A DNA stretch of 64,000 nt. It comes from Mytilus edulis. Its lineage: Eukaryota > Mollusca > Bivalvia > Mytilida > Mytilidae. The stretch lies in NCBI RefSeq assembly GCF_963676685.1, contig NC_092344.1, positions 56,008,830 through 56,072,829 of the forward strand. Direction: 5' to 3'. A program made the translations under genes and the position numbers. Positions within the stretch are counted from its first letter, which is position 1, and each line of letters opens with the position of its first letter. This document shows positions 1 through 12,700 of the stretch, one piece after another. The notes under the pieces are model-generated. The model had not been told where the DNA came from and made no database searches. It saw only the letters and a program-made list of their open reading frames with translations.

Positions 1-533
1 GAAATATCCTTCATCATGGACATCTTCAGGACATCTACAACATTACAACTGTTAATAATTGTTAGGAGTAGAAAATCTATTTCTTGCATGAATTTTCTAT
101 GTCCAAGGACCATAACTCTGCAAAAAAAATCTCAGACCAGAAAAAATTCTAACTTGATCTATAACTTGTCATTGTTAAAGAATGTGGCAAATATGAAGTC
201 AATATCTTCAAGCATGATGAAATTTTTTTTGGAAAACAGATTATGCGATTTTTCCAAGTCCAAGGACCATAACTCTGCAAAAAAAAATCATCAGACCAGA
301 TCAAAATTCTCACTTGATCTATAACTTGTCATGTTTAAAGAATGTGGCAAATATGAAGTCAATATCTTCAAGCATGATGAAAAACATTTTTTGTTAAACA
401 GATTATGTGAATTTTCCAAGGGCCTTAACTCTGAAAAAAATTATGCGACCAGAACAAAATTAGAACTTGATCTGTAACTTGTCATGGTTATACTATATAC
501 CAACTATCAAACCAATATCTTCAAGCATGTTAA
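1..533. repeat. Tandem repeat, about 157-bp unit, three copies
   Basis: Three head-to-tail copies contain the phrase CCAAGGACCATAACTCTG (starting near 103, 260 and, degenerate, near 418), each followed by an A-run, a segment ending in AACTTGATCTATAACTTGTC, and CTTCAAGCATGATGAAA. The period is about 157 bp. A further unit lies at 1050-1240. The ORF spanning the first two units is a by-product of the repeat and I do not call it a gene. Confidence 0.8.
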
Positions 534-800
534 AACAAGAATGTGTCCATAGTACATAGATGCCCCACTAGCACTATCATGTTCTATGTTCAGTGGACCA
601 CAAAATTGGGGTCGAAACTCTAATTTGGCATTTAAATTAAAAAGATCATATCATTAGGAACATGTGTATTAAGTTTCAAGTTGTTTGGCAACTTCATCAA
701 AAACTACCTTCACCAAAAACTTTAATCTGACACAGGACAGACAGACAAACGCACAGACCAGAAAACATAATGCCCCTCTACTATCGTAGGTGGGGCATAA
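534..800 (+). mobile_element. Nested short element ending in GCCCCAC / GTGGGGC
   Basis: It starts near AAACAAGAATGTGTCCATAG and ends at GTGGGGCATAA. TGCCCCAC and GTGGGGCA lie near the two ends as an inverted pair. It interrupts the flanking repeat: the uninterrupted relative at 1141-1240 runs from CTTCAAGCATG straight into AAAGTTTGGAAAGCTG, while here the same two phrases are separated by this element. Related copies are at 22098-22395 (plus) and 51794-52055 (minus). No coding capacity. Confidence 0.75.
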
Positions 801-1245
801 AAAGTTTGGAAAGCTGATTTGCCGGACTGACAGACAGACGGACGGACTGACGGACAGAGTGCAAACATAAAGCCCCCTTCAACTTCATTGGTAGGGGACT
901 AATAACAGCTTGAAAGAGGTTCAGTAAAACCTGTAACATGTAATGCAGGTGTGGACACTATCAGAGTTGGAAAGAAATGTGATAATGGATTATTTTAAAA
1001 GGTGACGCCACATAAATTTAAATTATACAAAAAAAAACAGTTGAAAATTTATTTCTTACATGAATTTTAAGTCCAAGGACAATAACTCTGCAAAAAATCA
1101 TCAGACCGAACCAAATTATAACTTGATCTGTAAGTTGTCATGGTTATACTATATACTAAATATCAAACTAATATCTTCAAGCATGACAAAAAAAGTTTGG
1201 AAAGCTGATTTGCCACACAGACAGATTGACAGACGGATAGAGTGC
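801..1245. repeat. Continuation and second copy of the 157-bp repeat family
   Basis: 801-900 holds the family's 3' part (AAAGTTTGGAAAGCTGATTT, then a GACAGACGGACGG run and a GTGCAAACATAAAG tail). 1050-1245 is another copy carrying the unit plus the same tail without the insertion seen at 534-800. The ORF at 1060-1338 is a by-product of this repeat. Confidence 0.7.
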
Positions 1246-2487
1246 AAACCTAAAATTCCTTTCAACTTTATTATTATTTTATTTGTTTTTGCATACAACA
1301 GTTTTTCTTCATCTTTTAGCTGTACATTTACTTTCTGATAACTTTTTTTTACTTGCCTTTTTAAAATAAGTATGGAGAATATCTTGATATATATTTTATA
1401 GTATAGATATACTTACATTTGTCAAATCCAAAATAGATGCTTGTATCATCATCATTGTTTGGAGACTTCAATACATATACATGTATTTTGTCTTTGTCTT
1501 GTCTTTTTCTGAACTATGACATGGTCCTTCTTTCTTAATTGCAGGTGAGTGAGTGGAAAGCATTGGTGATAGTGAATTGATTAAGTGATGATTTTTTTAT
1601 AGCATTTAAATTATCTTAGAGCTTTCCATTAAAACAGACTTGATACCAGGAAAAACACTTTCAAAAAGGGTAACAATATGATAGACTTGGATTTCTTTTC
1701 CATTTTAAATGTAAGTTGAACACGTATCAATGTATGAAACTTTGATGTGTCTTCCCTGTGTTACAAGTATGATTTAATGGAACAGTCCTGAAATATTGTG
1801 AAAGTTTCCCTATTTCATTAAAAAAAGTGTGACAATTGTTGGGATTGTAGCTGATAGAACAAGCACATTTTAATTGATTAATTTAATATCTTATATATTA
1901 AATAACCAAATTAATATCCCATCAAATGTATCATAATTTTCAAATGAAAAGTGAGAAAAACTTAAGTCTTCATCCTGTTTACTGGCCTAAAATAAAGGCA
2001 GGGTGCTGCATATTCTTCAAACATTATTTAATTTATGTATATATCTATGTCTAAGAGATTGACTAAAAATTCTTATAGCAATTTCACCCTCAAATTTCAA
2101 AATAAAATCCTATGACAAACAGCTTTTATTTTATTATTATGTCCCTAAGAGAAAGAATCACCCATTGTAACATATTTTGGTGACAATGGTCTCTTTAATT
2201 ACACAACGCACACACATATATATACAATGTATATATATACAAAAAAGTTTCTTGAGTTGCACAGAATTATATATTAGAAATCAAATACACAAAAATAGTT
2301 TTGAAAGCAGCAGTGTATGGTTTTAAAACTGTTTTTTTGTGTATTTAATTTTTAAAATATCCTATACTGCTTCTTTGAAAATCAGGAATGAAGACTATAA
2401 GTATATAACTAAAAAGTGATATTTTCTTAATGCAAGAGTGATGTTTTAATAACATTATTCCATTATTGAACTAATCTAATAACACAC
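1246..2487. other. No gene seen
   Basis: AT-rich sequence with short TA-rich stretches (for example 2214-2242, alternating TATATA). A further exon of the minus-strand helicase gene would be expected downstream of 2488, but I find no open frame with RecQ motifs here. Confidence 0.5.
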
Positions 2488-5006
2488 CATTCTTCAACAC
2501 AGTGAGCTTCATCTATTACAATTGCTGATAAATGACACTGATATACTTTATTTGTCAACAAATTTCTCCATTTACCACTAAATAGACTCTCTGGACTCAT
2601 TAATAATATTGGTACCAGACCATTCTCTATGTTTTTAAGTTTCACTGAAAAGGTTACAAAAAAACAAATGAATTTATATATAATTGATTGCCCAAATTTG
2701 CACATAATCTTAAATCGTTGTGCTGATTAGAATACATGTAGAAATACTTGTATATATATGAATAATCTTTGTAATACAAAAACTTTCAAAATGACAAAAC
2801 AAGAAAATGTTGTTTGTTTTTCCACATTTCAGTTTGATTGTCTGTCTTGTATTGTGTAGTATAACCAATTCAATTGTTTATTAAATATTTTTAACTCTTT
2901 AACACAGTCAATCTGAAGTCAGTTAAAGCATTTTTAATTAAATTTCATTTTGTGTTTTTAGGTCCACACACAACATTGAACAAGACATAAAATAGAGGTA
3001 AACGATTCTTTGAGACCATCAAAATTACATGTTGGAAAACAAACTAATCATTTTCTTTTGTTATTTTGAAAGTTTTTGTATTTATATATAACTATAAGTA
3101 TTTTTTTATATACATGCATTGTCATAATACATATTTCTTAAACTATGTTGTGATTTTTCGACAGCCATTTTGTAAAGACAATTACTTCATGACCCCCCCC
3201 CCCCCCCCCTTTTTTATTATTACTCCAACGTCGTTATTGTATGGACACATGGTTTTTATTGTTGTATTTGTGCTTTGTCACGAGATGTGTTGTTCTCGTG
3301 TTTGTATTTTTTTTTTATTCATATGAATATTTTTGATAGAGTTAAGCCATTTCAATTAATATTTTATAGTGCGTCTTTTATTGTTGTAATGTTGTTCTGC
3401 TGTATCAGGTCTAGGGTGAAGGTTGGCGCCAGGTAAAACGTTTAAACCCACTGCATATATTATATGCACCTGTCCTAAGTCAGGAACCTGTTGTTCAGTG
3501 GTTGTATTTTGTTAGTATATTTCATATATGTTTCTCGTTTCTCGTTTTGTAAATAGATTAGACCGTTGGTTTTTCTGTTTGAATTGTGTTACACTGCTTA
3601 TTATGGGGCCCTTTATAGCTTACTGTTCGGTGTGAGCTTTTGCTCCGTGTTGAAGGCCGTACTTTGACCTATAACTGTTTAATTTTTTATACATTGTTAC
3701 TTGGATGGAGAGTTGTCTCATTGGCACTCATACCGCATCTTCTTATTTATATTGTACATATACATTGTAATATGTGTTATAGTTTTTTATAGAATCCATC
3801 ACAGACTTTATATATGTATACATAAACAAAAGCAAGTGTACAGATCTAACATGGTTGGGCTGTTATTTAGAGTAATTATATAGTCTTATATTATATATAT
3901 ATAATTTTTACTTAGAGTTTTTTTTTAGAGTTGTCACTTGTTCAGACGTACTTATAATTTTATTTTAATATATATGTACCTGTCCCACAAAACAGAAGCC
4001 TGTAATCTAGTGCATGTTGCTTAATGGTGTAAAATGTATTTCAAAATTGTTGTGTACATGTACACACATTTAAATGTGTCCATTGGTTTACTCATCTGAA
4101 TTATTTAACATGGTCATTGCATGGTTTATAGCTTGTATTCAAAACTCTGAGTGAAATTTATAAAAAAAATCTAAGACCCATTTTAAATTTCAAATTGGAA
4201 GTTAATTTGCAAAATATGAATGATATGAAACAATCTTTTACTTTCAGTCCTGCAATTCTTTTAGAATAGAATCGTTAATGAACATACATAAAAGCAGCAA
4301 CATATTTTTGTTTATCTAAATATAATTTCTTCTAATATTGCTGTAACCTCAAGTCAAACAGAGATAGATTATGAAATCTATAATGTTTATCTTATACTGC
4401 TTGCATGCACATTGTATTTTTAATGTTGTTTATAACAAAAGACTTGTATTCATGTACTTTAACACTTTGTACTGCTTTTGTGATTGACCCAAGTAAGATA
4501 CCATAAGTGAATAATTTAATTTGTATAGCTTACTGTAAACAGAGACATATATACTGTATATATGTCTCTGCTGTAAACAAAGATTTATTTATTGGTTGGT
4601 GTGGGTTTTTTTTAGGGGGGCGAGTTTGGGGAAGGAGGGCATACATGTATTTACCTTTATCGTCCATGTCACCAAGATAGGCACAGTCGATACCCATAGT
4701 GTTGAAAGCGATTTCTTGGTCCTTCATTAAACTAACGAGAGGTGAAATTACAATTATAATAGAAGTATCACGCTCAAGTACAGGTGTGATATTGCTGACA
4801 ATTGAAAGCTGCTGGTGTATAAAAAATAAATCCGGTAGGACAGTGTAAATAAGGCTTTTGCCGTAGCCAGTTGGCAACATACCAAAAACATCTTTATGTT
4901 CTAAAACTGATTGTATGCATTCTTTTTGTAATGTTTTAAGATTATACGTTATATTTCTTTTTCTTAATGCAGCGTTTAAGGCATGGTTAAAGAGGTCTTC
5001 CGCCAT
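2488..5006 (-). CDS. RecQ-family ATP-dependent DNA helicase, 5' part (two exons)
   Basis: Exons on the minus strand: 5006-4655 and 2644-2488, giving 169 codons plus two bases. What is visible: motif 0 region with a conserved Gln around residue 27, Walker A LPTGYGKS at 44-51, motif Ia ISPLVSLMKDQ at 87-97, MSPESL at 133-138 and Walker B DEAHC at 162-166. These are diagnostic of superfamily 2 RecQ helicases, which unwind DNA 3'-5' in repair and recombination. Splice sites are GT...AG (donor after AAAG at 4655, acceptor CAG before 2644) and the second exon ends in a GTGTGT donor within the Trp codon that follows the DEAH box. I chose the Met at 5006 because the RecQ homology starts there; an in-frame Met at 5096 would add 30 residues. 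Helicase domain 2, RQC and HRDC are not visible, so the gene either continues beyond the window edge or is truncated. Bivalves carry many RecQ-like paralogues, so I give no symbol. Confidence 0.78.
3380..3760 (+). repeat. Dispersed repeat family N (3' tail type), plus copy
   Basis: Contains CACCTGTCCTAAGTCAGGAA, then GGGGCCCTTTATAGCTTACT, GTTGAAGGCCGTAC and the end motif TTGGCACTCATACCGCATCT. The same ordered blocks recur at 23585-23725 (plus), and on the minus strand at 60285-60620 and 62370-62765. Shorter pieces are at 20400-20490, 28390-28445 and 30535-30660. It lies in the intron of the RecQ-like gene. No ORF; it behaves like the 3' tail of a retroelement or a SINE-like family. A run of about 20 C residues lies just upstream at 3188-3208. 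Confidence 0.7.
4540..4570. repeat. Perfect 15-bp inverted repeat (hairpin)
   Basis: CAGAGACATATATAC and its exact reverse complement are separated by one base, in the intron of the RecQ-like gene about 85 bp downstream of its exon 1. Function unknown. Confidence 0.85.
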
Positions 5007-5626
5007 GTTGATATAAATAAAGATGGGTGTGTTTATAATAATATCATCCAATCCCGTAATAAGAAAAATTTGTTGGGAATCCAACAAGAGGCTCATGAAT
5101 AATTGAATATTTACATCAACTTCAACAATCGCAACCAGACGTTATAGTTCGCAGTAAGAACGATAACTCTGGTGTAACGAGACTATAGACATTTCTGTTT
5201 ACAAAATAGATACAGACAGGGAAAAAGTCCGAGAAACTCTAAATTGATATGGGAAAAGTCCGAGAAAATCGGAAGTTTCCTTTAATGGAATTTGTGTCAA
5301 AAAGGTAAATAGAAAATAGCCTCGAGTAATCAATGAAGGTGTTAAGGATTAGACTGTATATACAACAATAACAGATGATTGGTTGGCATTTACCTAGTAA
5401 TCAACTAGCTAGTTAAATAAACATGTCTGGATGATTAAAAGTGATACTGACAATGGAACAGTTGTATAAACATCGACTTTAATTAATTTTGATGCTGTTG
5501 AAAACATGGAACAGACTTAGTTTATACTGAACCTGAAAGACAATAAAATCAACTCAAATATGATATGTCTTCTATCTGGTCCAATGAAATACCTAAATAA
5601 GTGTGTTTGTCTTATAATTTGACAAA

Positions 5627-5941
5627 ATGCAAACTGTATGTTATCACCAAATACTTGTACCCCAGCATCAAATTAAAGAAGACACAGTATCTAGCCAAAT
5701 TAAAAAATGGTGCAAGTCCAGTGCCAAGGGTCAAGACCATGCTTACTACACTTCAGGCAAAGCTGATTATGGTGGCCCTAATTACTTGACCAAAAATATG
5801 GAGACAGCTACCCACCAGAAAGACCACAACTTTATCAATTCAACACCTTCTGTTACAAACATGTTCAGTAGTGGTACAAAAGTTGACAATGTGGCTAAAC
5901 TAAAGCAGACGTACTTTTTTCCAACTATGTATGATGGTTGA
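5627..5941 (+). CDS. Hypothetical 104-aa protein, unrecognised
   Basis: An uninterrupted plus-strand frame that starts 621 bp from the RecQ-like Met and diverges from it. The base composition is noticeably less AT-rich than the flanks, and residues 30-100 look like ordinary soluble protein rich in Lys, Asn, Tyr and Gly (YYTSGKADYGGPNYL, then KVDNVAKLKQTYFFP near the C-terminus). No signal peptide, membrane segment or catalytic motif is visible. A poly(A) signal AATAAA lies at 5975-5980, 34 bp after the stop, which fits a compact single-exon gene or the last exon of a spliced one. I do not recognise the family. A retrocopy or chance ORF remains possible. Confidence 0.35.
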   Translation: MQTVCYHQILVPQHQIKEDTVSSQIKKWCKSSAKGQDHAYYTSGKADYGGPNYLTKNMETATHQKDHNFINSTPSVTNMFSSGTKVDNVAKLKQTYFFPTMYDG

Positions 5942-6189
5942 TCACTTTATCTTGAACTATATAAAATTATGATGAATAAATATTTGAACCCCCCTTATCT
6001 TCTATTTTACTAAGTAAAAATGGCTATGTAGGTGCTTGAAGGTATGGAATCATTGTTGTGTTTTAACAAAAAAGGTAGATATGCAGTTTAAACACACACG
6101 AAAAAATCTTACGTATGTCTATAAAAAGGTCGATAAAAAATCTCCAGTTTTGAGGCCCAAACTCCAGCTGAAAATTTCCAAATCTCCAG

Positions 6190-6625
6190 TTGTGGCTTCA
6201 CAACTCTGTCACATGTATGCTGAATCCAAGCATTTCCTTTGTTATATGGAACCTTGTGGTACACTGTCAGAGAGATCCATACAGTTACACGCAAGTTATT
6301 GTCCAGAAACTAGAAAAATGCTTGTTTTTGGCCCTTAATTCCTAGACTGTTTGCCCCATAACCCTTAAAATAAATTCCAACCTTTCACTTATGGTATTTT
6401 AAACATTGTGGTACAATTTTAGAGCAATTGAAATACTTATACACAACTTATTGTCATGAAACTAGATAAATGCTTGAGTTGGGCCCCTTTGCATCCCTAA
6501 TTCCTAAACCTTTGGGACCATAATCCCCAAAATCAATCCCAACCTTCCTTTTGTGTTTATAAACATTGTGTTAAAAATTTGTTGATTTCTATTATACTTA
6601 TACTAAAGTTATTATCCGGAACAAT
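6190..6625. repeat. Degenerate tandem repeat, 150-160 bp unit
   Basis: TTATTGTCCAGAAACTAG (6296), TTATTGTCATGAAACTAG (6447) and a weaker TTATTATCCGGAACA (6609) mark three successive units, each followed by a GGCCC...AATTCCTA segment except the last, which runs into a GACGACGACTACG-rich tail. The small ORFs here are repeat-derived. Confidence 0.65.
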
Positions 6626-6709
6626 CTGTCTTCGGACGACACTGACGACGACTACGCTGAGTGGTACAAATATACGACCAAATTTTTTTTAATTTTTGGA
6701 AGTCGTATA

Positions 6710-6866
6710 AAAAGACAAACAGACAAACAATAGTACACATGACACAACACAGAAAACTGTAGAATAAGCAACACCAACCCCAACAAAAACTAGCTGTGAT
6801 ATCAGGTGGTCCGAAAGGGTAAGCAGATCCTGCTCCACAAATGGCACCCATCGTGTTGTATCTGGT
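6710..6866 (-). mobile_element. Solo 3' tail of the intronic retroelement, minus strand
   Basis: Reverse complement of the tail at 37150-37410: GAGCAGGATCTGCTTACCCT, then a GTGTGTACTATTGT-type stretch and GTTTGTC. No reverse transcriptase frame is attached, as expected for an extreme 5' truncation. Just outside, 6655-6715 holds a remnant carrying TATACGACC and GTCGTATA, related to the element at 53163-55116. Confidence 0.7.
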
Positions 6867-6879
6867 AGGTCACATTCAA

Positions 6880-9768
6880 ATATGCCAATCTCTAAATTGC
6901 TCTGTACAATCAGTCTGTCTCCAATGTCATTCTTTTTCAGTAACAAAATATTAAGATACATCCACCACTGAGAAGGTTTCTGGCATGATAAAGGCACATA
7001 AACATAAGGCAAGGAAAAATAATTTTTTTCTGATATCTTATCCACTTTTAATCTGCATCGGTGAAATAACAAATTGAAAGAATATTCTTTTCTACTTTTC
7101 TTTATACAAACTTACTGAAGTACTGTTATATTCTCTAGCATCGACTTGATTCTCAATTTTCTACTAGGTTATCAATAAATTGCTTTGATGAGCGAAGCCA
7201 GATCCCAATTTTCAGTGAATAGAATTTTTATCACAATTCTTATGACAAAATTTTTTATCAGCTGATTCTTAAGACAAACTGAACATCTACATTCTTTTTT
7301 TTACTTCCAAGTACTTTTGCAACAACAGAAAATAAATTACAACCATTACATGTTATAAGTTCTTCATGAGCAGATAAATGGTCTAATAAAGTGTTTTTGT
7401 TCATGTTCCTCTACCTGAAATCTTTAGAAATTAACATTTAACATGTATTTAGTTTCATTATTTTTCTTTGAATACCATCTCCAAAAGGTATAAAGGTCTA
7501 GTTCTGAGAAAGAAAAAAAAATAACAGGCAATATATTATATTTATTCATAAATACATCATATTGCAAAGCATTGGGTTGCATTCTTATAATCTTAGTTAA
7601 GAAACACACAACAAATTAAAAAACATATTGTTTAGTATACTCTATTCCATTTTGAACAGGTTTTTTTCCAGCTAAAACTTTTCCATGACCCAAGGAAAAA
7701 ATCCATCCAAGCATATAAAGCACCAGGCTACATTACACTGGTGATAATGTAACAGTTTCTTTATCTTTTAAATCAGAAAAAGCAATTTGTCTACAAATAA
7801 GATTGATAAATAGTTTCAATCAGATGATCAGAGAGCTTAATTATTTATAAAAAAAACATTGCAAGAATTAAAAAAAAAAAAAACTTCAAGGAAAATTTAA
7901 ATTGGAAAATCTCTTATAAAAGTAACATTCGGCCTTCAAAAAAATAATGTTAGCCGTTTCCCATGTTATGGTGATAAATGCTTGTTCAGCAAAAGCAAAT
8001 AATCAATTTTGGCTTGTCTTGACAAAAACATTAATCATACATGTTGCACCTTTCATTTCATCAATGTCCCCTAAGCAAAAATGAAATACTCTTGGTTATT
8101 TTCATCCAAAAAGTGATAAACGCTTGGTCATCAAAAGCAAACATTCAATTTTGAGGTATATCCTGAGCTCTTGAATTATTCAATATTAACAATTGCTAAT
8201 CACAGGAATGGTGAAAAGGTTTATAACATGTAACAGGCATTAAAACTTAAACATCTCAACAAAACCATAATACAAAACAATCCACATTAAAAAGACAAAA
8301 CTAACAATATTAGAGACAGAACAGTAAATCATACAGTTTCCAGAATAACACAGGTTAAATAAGAACAGCTATTTGATGCATCTTACTTCTATCGCTCAAG
8401 AAGTCTTTAAAGAATATAATTATCTTTATAGTTTCTATACAATATATCATGATTCTAGATAAGATAAGATAAATAGCCAAAGGTCTGAAATTTCACTGGA
8501 ATTCAATACGTTTCTTTACCTATGTGTTGCATGATTTTCAGTTTTGCCTCTTATAAAGATAGAGCACACCATGTTCTCTATAAAACTCTTCCTACAATCA
8601 AATGAATTATTCTAATTTAAACTATGACTGATTGAACAGCATTTTTTGTCATTTTTGCCATTTTGAAAGTATTTAACAAATATAGACATGAAGTGGACAA
8701 CGAGTCATGTATTCTTGTCATCAAATTGTTGATTCACTTTTTATCATGTCTCTCTTTTCTCATTTTAAATGATAACAAGGAAAGAATAGTTTATTAAACA
8801 ACTGTCATAATTTTACAAAAAAAACAAAAAAATCTTTTACTTTGATCTTATAACATGCATAAGTAACAAATATATTCATTACAAAAATATAAAAGAACAC
8901 ATTAGTGTATATAAAAAATATCACAGATTGGTTTTTTCATGTGTTCTTTAAACTTAGATATTCATGTTTTTGAGCATTGCATATTATTAACTAGTTGTTT
9001 CATACATATTTTTTTTAATTGAATTGAATTAAAGAGATGATAAAAATCTGAATTAGGTTAATGTAAATAAACAGTGTTTTACAAAATAAAAGATCCTTCC
9101 TATAGTTTTCTGACAGTATATTTATATTATAGTCTGAATTCTCTAAATCTTTAAACTGATTTATCAAAAATCCATTTTTTGTTTGTTATTACATTGCCTA
9201 TTTTGCAATGTCCATCTATCTATGCATACACTTAATCCCATTAGACAGTTTCCAGTATACTATGCCTAGACCCATGCAGTATATACACTTTTTTTTAAAA
9301 CTATTACATTTTATAATGATAATACTGATATAAATTACTATTTTGAAGAAAAGAATTTCAAAGATCAGATTGTATTATCTCAAAAAGTTCTGTCTTTAAT
9401 GAACAGAAAAAACTCTTGAAAATAATCGTAATATTAATGCCATTCAAAAAGTCAAAATGGCCTCCAACTGAGTAAGTGAAACTTATTCTATCATAGTAAA
9501 TAGTACATTCTGTTCAAATTAACCATCTTATCCTTACAAGGTAACACATTCTGCAAACAACCAACCCCTTTACAAATTTCATTTAATGATATTACTAAGA
9601 GGAATTCCCTACCTTTAAATTTATCAATTTCCATTCCAGTGATAACAAGGGGGGATAACAATAAATAATGATAACAATCTTTGCAGTGAAAATATGACAA
9701 TAACAAAATGGTTCACTATAATGTTTACACAATCTCTGAGATGTACTGTTGATTAACAATTGATGGTA
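6880..9768. other. Intergenic, no gene seen
   Basis: AT-rich sequence downstream of the twinfilin stop codon. It presumably includes the twinfilin 3' UTR (minus strand), but I could not fix its end. Short ORFs here have no recognisable motif. Confidence 0.5.
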
Positions 9769-12700
9769 CTATGATTCTTGTTTGGGTTGCATTCTTCTTG
9801 GTCCCCGACCTGCAGGGCCTTTTGGTTTGGCAAAGGCTTGTCTTGCAACATTCTTCTTTGGATGAACTTCATCATATATGTAGGCCTCTGTTAATTCTTT
9901 TGGATCATCTATTTCAATCTAAAATACATTTTAAAATCAATTTTAAAGTTAAAGCTATTCCAGAAAAACATGAATGAGAGAGAAGGACACCAGGATTTCT
10001 TTCTGAGGGTCAAAGGGATGGAAATGTTTAGTTTTCTAACCAAAGAATACTGATGGTAAACTGTCATTTCAATCAACTTAGTGAAATCCAAGCATTGTCA
10101 CCCAAAGTGTGGCAACCATCAATTTGTTAAACTAGCTTAACTTAATATAATCAAATTGGTGTTCTATCCCTCTTTACTGAGAACATTGCATATAGAAGTT
10201 AGAACAAAAAATACCAAGCTCAAAGTCATAACAATGTGTCCATGTTGTGTGCTAAGTCATGAAGTAAAATGGAAAAGTAAGTGTATGATGCATAAATATA
10301 GATTATACCACTGCATCAATGTGATACGATATTTATCCACTCGAGACAGTTAAATTTTCAAATTTAAAACTTAACTGTCGAGAGTGGATACATATCGTAT
10401 TACACGAGATTTGGTGGTGGAATCTGTTTCTCTAATGATTTTCAAACAATACGCAGGCAAACTTATTCCTTCTTTTCGAATGATCTGCAAAAAGATGTGT
10501 TCTTTCCATGTGACGTCATCAGGCATAGTCGCCTTTTTTGTGCCGTCACAATAGGAAATTCAGAGGAAAGCAAGAAAATTTTACGTCATAATCGAATTTA
10601 AACCAATGCAAAACTGAGATCAAACAAACCAAACGTTGATTAAATTTTTTTATACAATGGGTGCAGAAAGGGATAAATCAACAAAGAATTAGAGAAACAG
10701 AAGTTCATGACACAAAATCATTACACACACAAATGAAAAACCATAAGTGAAGAAATCGAACAAGTCTAAATTTATGCCACATCAATATATTCTCATCCAA
10801 AATATGGTTGAGCATTCATTATCAATCTTTACACAATCTGAAATAACCTACATAATTTATCATCAGGACCAAAAAATTGGAAAGCTAATAGTACAAATAA
10901 TTTGAAAGTTTAGAGAAATCAGAGAAGTTGAATATTGGTAGTTTGTACAGTCTGTTTTACTATTGGAGATTTGTAGTGACTTCTGCTACTAGTATCCTTT
11001 TTTTTGTATTATTCAAAAGCTCGAAATAATTCTAAACAGCTGTGTCGCTCACCTTGGTCAATGTGAATATTAAACAAAGGAAGCAGATGGATTCATGACA
11101 AAATTGTGTTTTGGTGATGGTGATGTGTTTGTACATCTTACTTTACTAAACAGTCTTGCTGCTTACAATTATCTCTATCTATAATGAACTTGGCCAAGTA
11201 GTTTCAGTGGAAAATGTTAATAAAAATTTACAAATTTTATGAAAATTGTTAAAAATTGACTATAAAGGGCAATAACTCCTTAGGGGGTCAATTGACCATA
11301 TCTGTCTGGTTGACTTATTTGTAAATCTTACTTTGCTGAACATTATTTCTGTTTACAGTTTATCTCTATCTATAATAATATTCAAGATAATAACCAAAAA
11401 CAGCAAAATTTCCTTAAAATTACCGATTCAGGGGCAGCAACCCAACAACGGGTTGTCCGATTCATCTGAAAATTTCAGGGCAGATAGATCTTGACCTGAT
11501 AAACAATTTTACCCCCATGTCAGATTTGCTCTAAATGCTTTGGTTTTTGAGTTATAAGCCAAAAACTGCATTTTACCCCTATGTTTTATTTTTAGCTGTG
11601 GCGGCCATCTTGATTTGATGGCTGGGTCACCAGACTCATTTTTTAAACTAGATACCCCAATGATGATTGTGGCCAAGTTTGGATTAATTTGGCACAGCAG
11701 TTTCAGAGGAGAAGATTTTTGTAAAAGATAACTAAGATTTACGAAAAATGGTTAAAAATTGACTATAAAGGGCAATAACTCATAAAGGGGTCAACTGATC
11801 ATTTCGGTCACGCTGACTTATTTTTTAATCTTACTTTGCTGAACATTATTGCTGTTTACAGTTTATCTCTATCTATAATAATATTCAAGATAATAACCAA
11901 AAACAGCAAAATTTCCTTAAAATTACCGATTCAGGGGCAGCAACCCAACAACGGGTTGTCCGATTCATCTGAAAATTTCAGGGCAGATAGATCTTGACCT
12001 AATAAACAATTTTACCCCCCATGTCAGATTTGCTCTAAATGCTTTGGTTTTTGAGTTATAAGCCAAAAACTGCATTTTACCCCTATGTTTTAATTTTAGC
12101 CATGGTGGCCATCTTGGTTGGTTGGTCGGGTCACTGGACACATTTTTTTAAACTAGATACCCCAATGATGATTGTGGCAAAGTTTGGTTTAATTTGGTCA
12201 AGTGTTTTCAGAGGAGAAGATTTTTGTAAAAGTTATCGACGCTGGACGATAACGGACTCCCGACGCCAAGTGATGGGAAAGCTCTTTGGGCCAAGTGAGC
12301 TAAAAATGAAGTTTTAATTGAATTCTTCCATGGTCTTTTGTGATTTGTAATATCTCATTTTTTTTTTTATATGAAAAGGTTAGTTAATATAAAGTTTTAT
12401 AAATAGAAATGTTTTCAAGTGTTGAAGTCAATATTAGTGAGATGAACTTTCCATCTGAACAATTACAGCTTCAGCATCTTTTAAAAATGTGTACGTTAAT
12501 TCTTAATAAAATCCTAATATATCTGACCACTTGCCCCAAAAATTAATGTTTCTATAAAATATTACATTTTTTTTTACCTTGATCTATCAACTTCATAATT
12601 ACAAATGATAACCAGACGCGTAGCTGCCTTTACGCAAAAAATCATTTGCTTGCACATGTTTTTCACAAAAATAAAAAATAAAAAAAATCCTGAAATAGAA

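Noticed and set aside
6036..6338. 100-codon ORF with a VVASQLCHMYAESKH segment
   Set aside because: It overlaps a three-unit degenerate repeat (150-160 bp period); no motif, and the other strand is also open.
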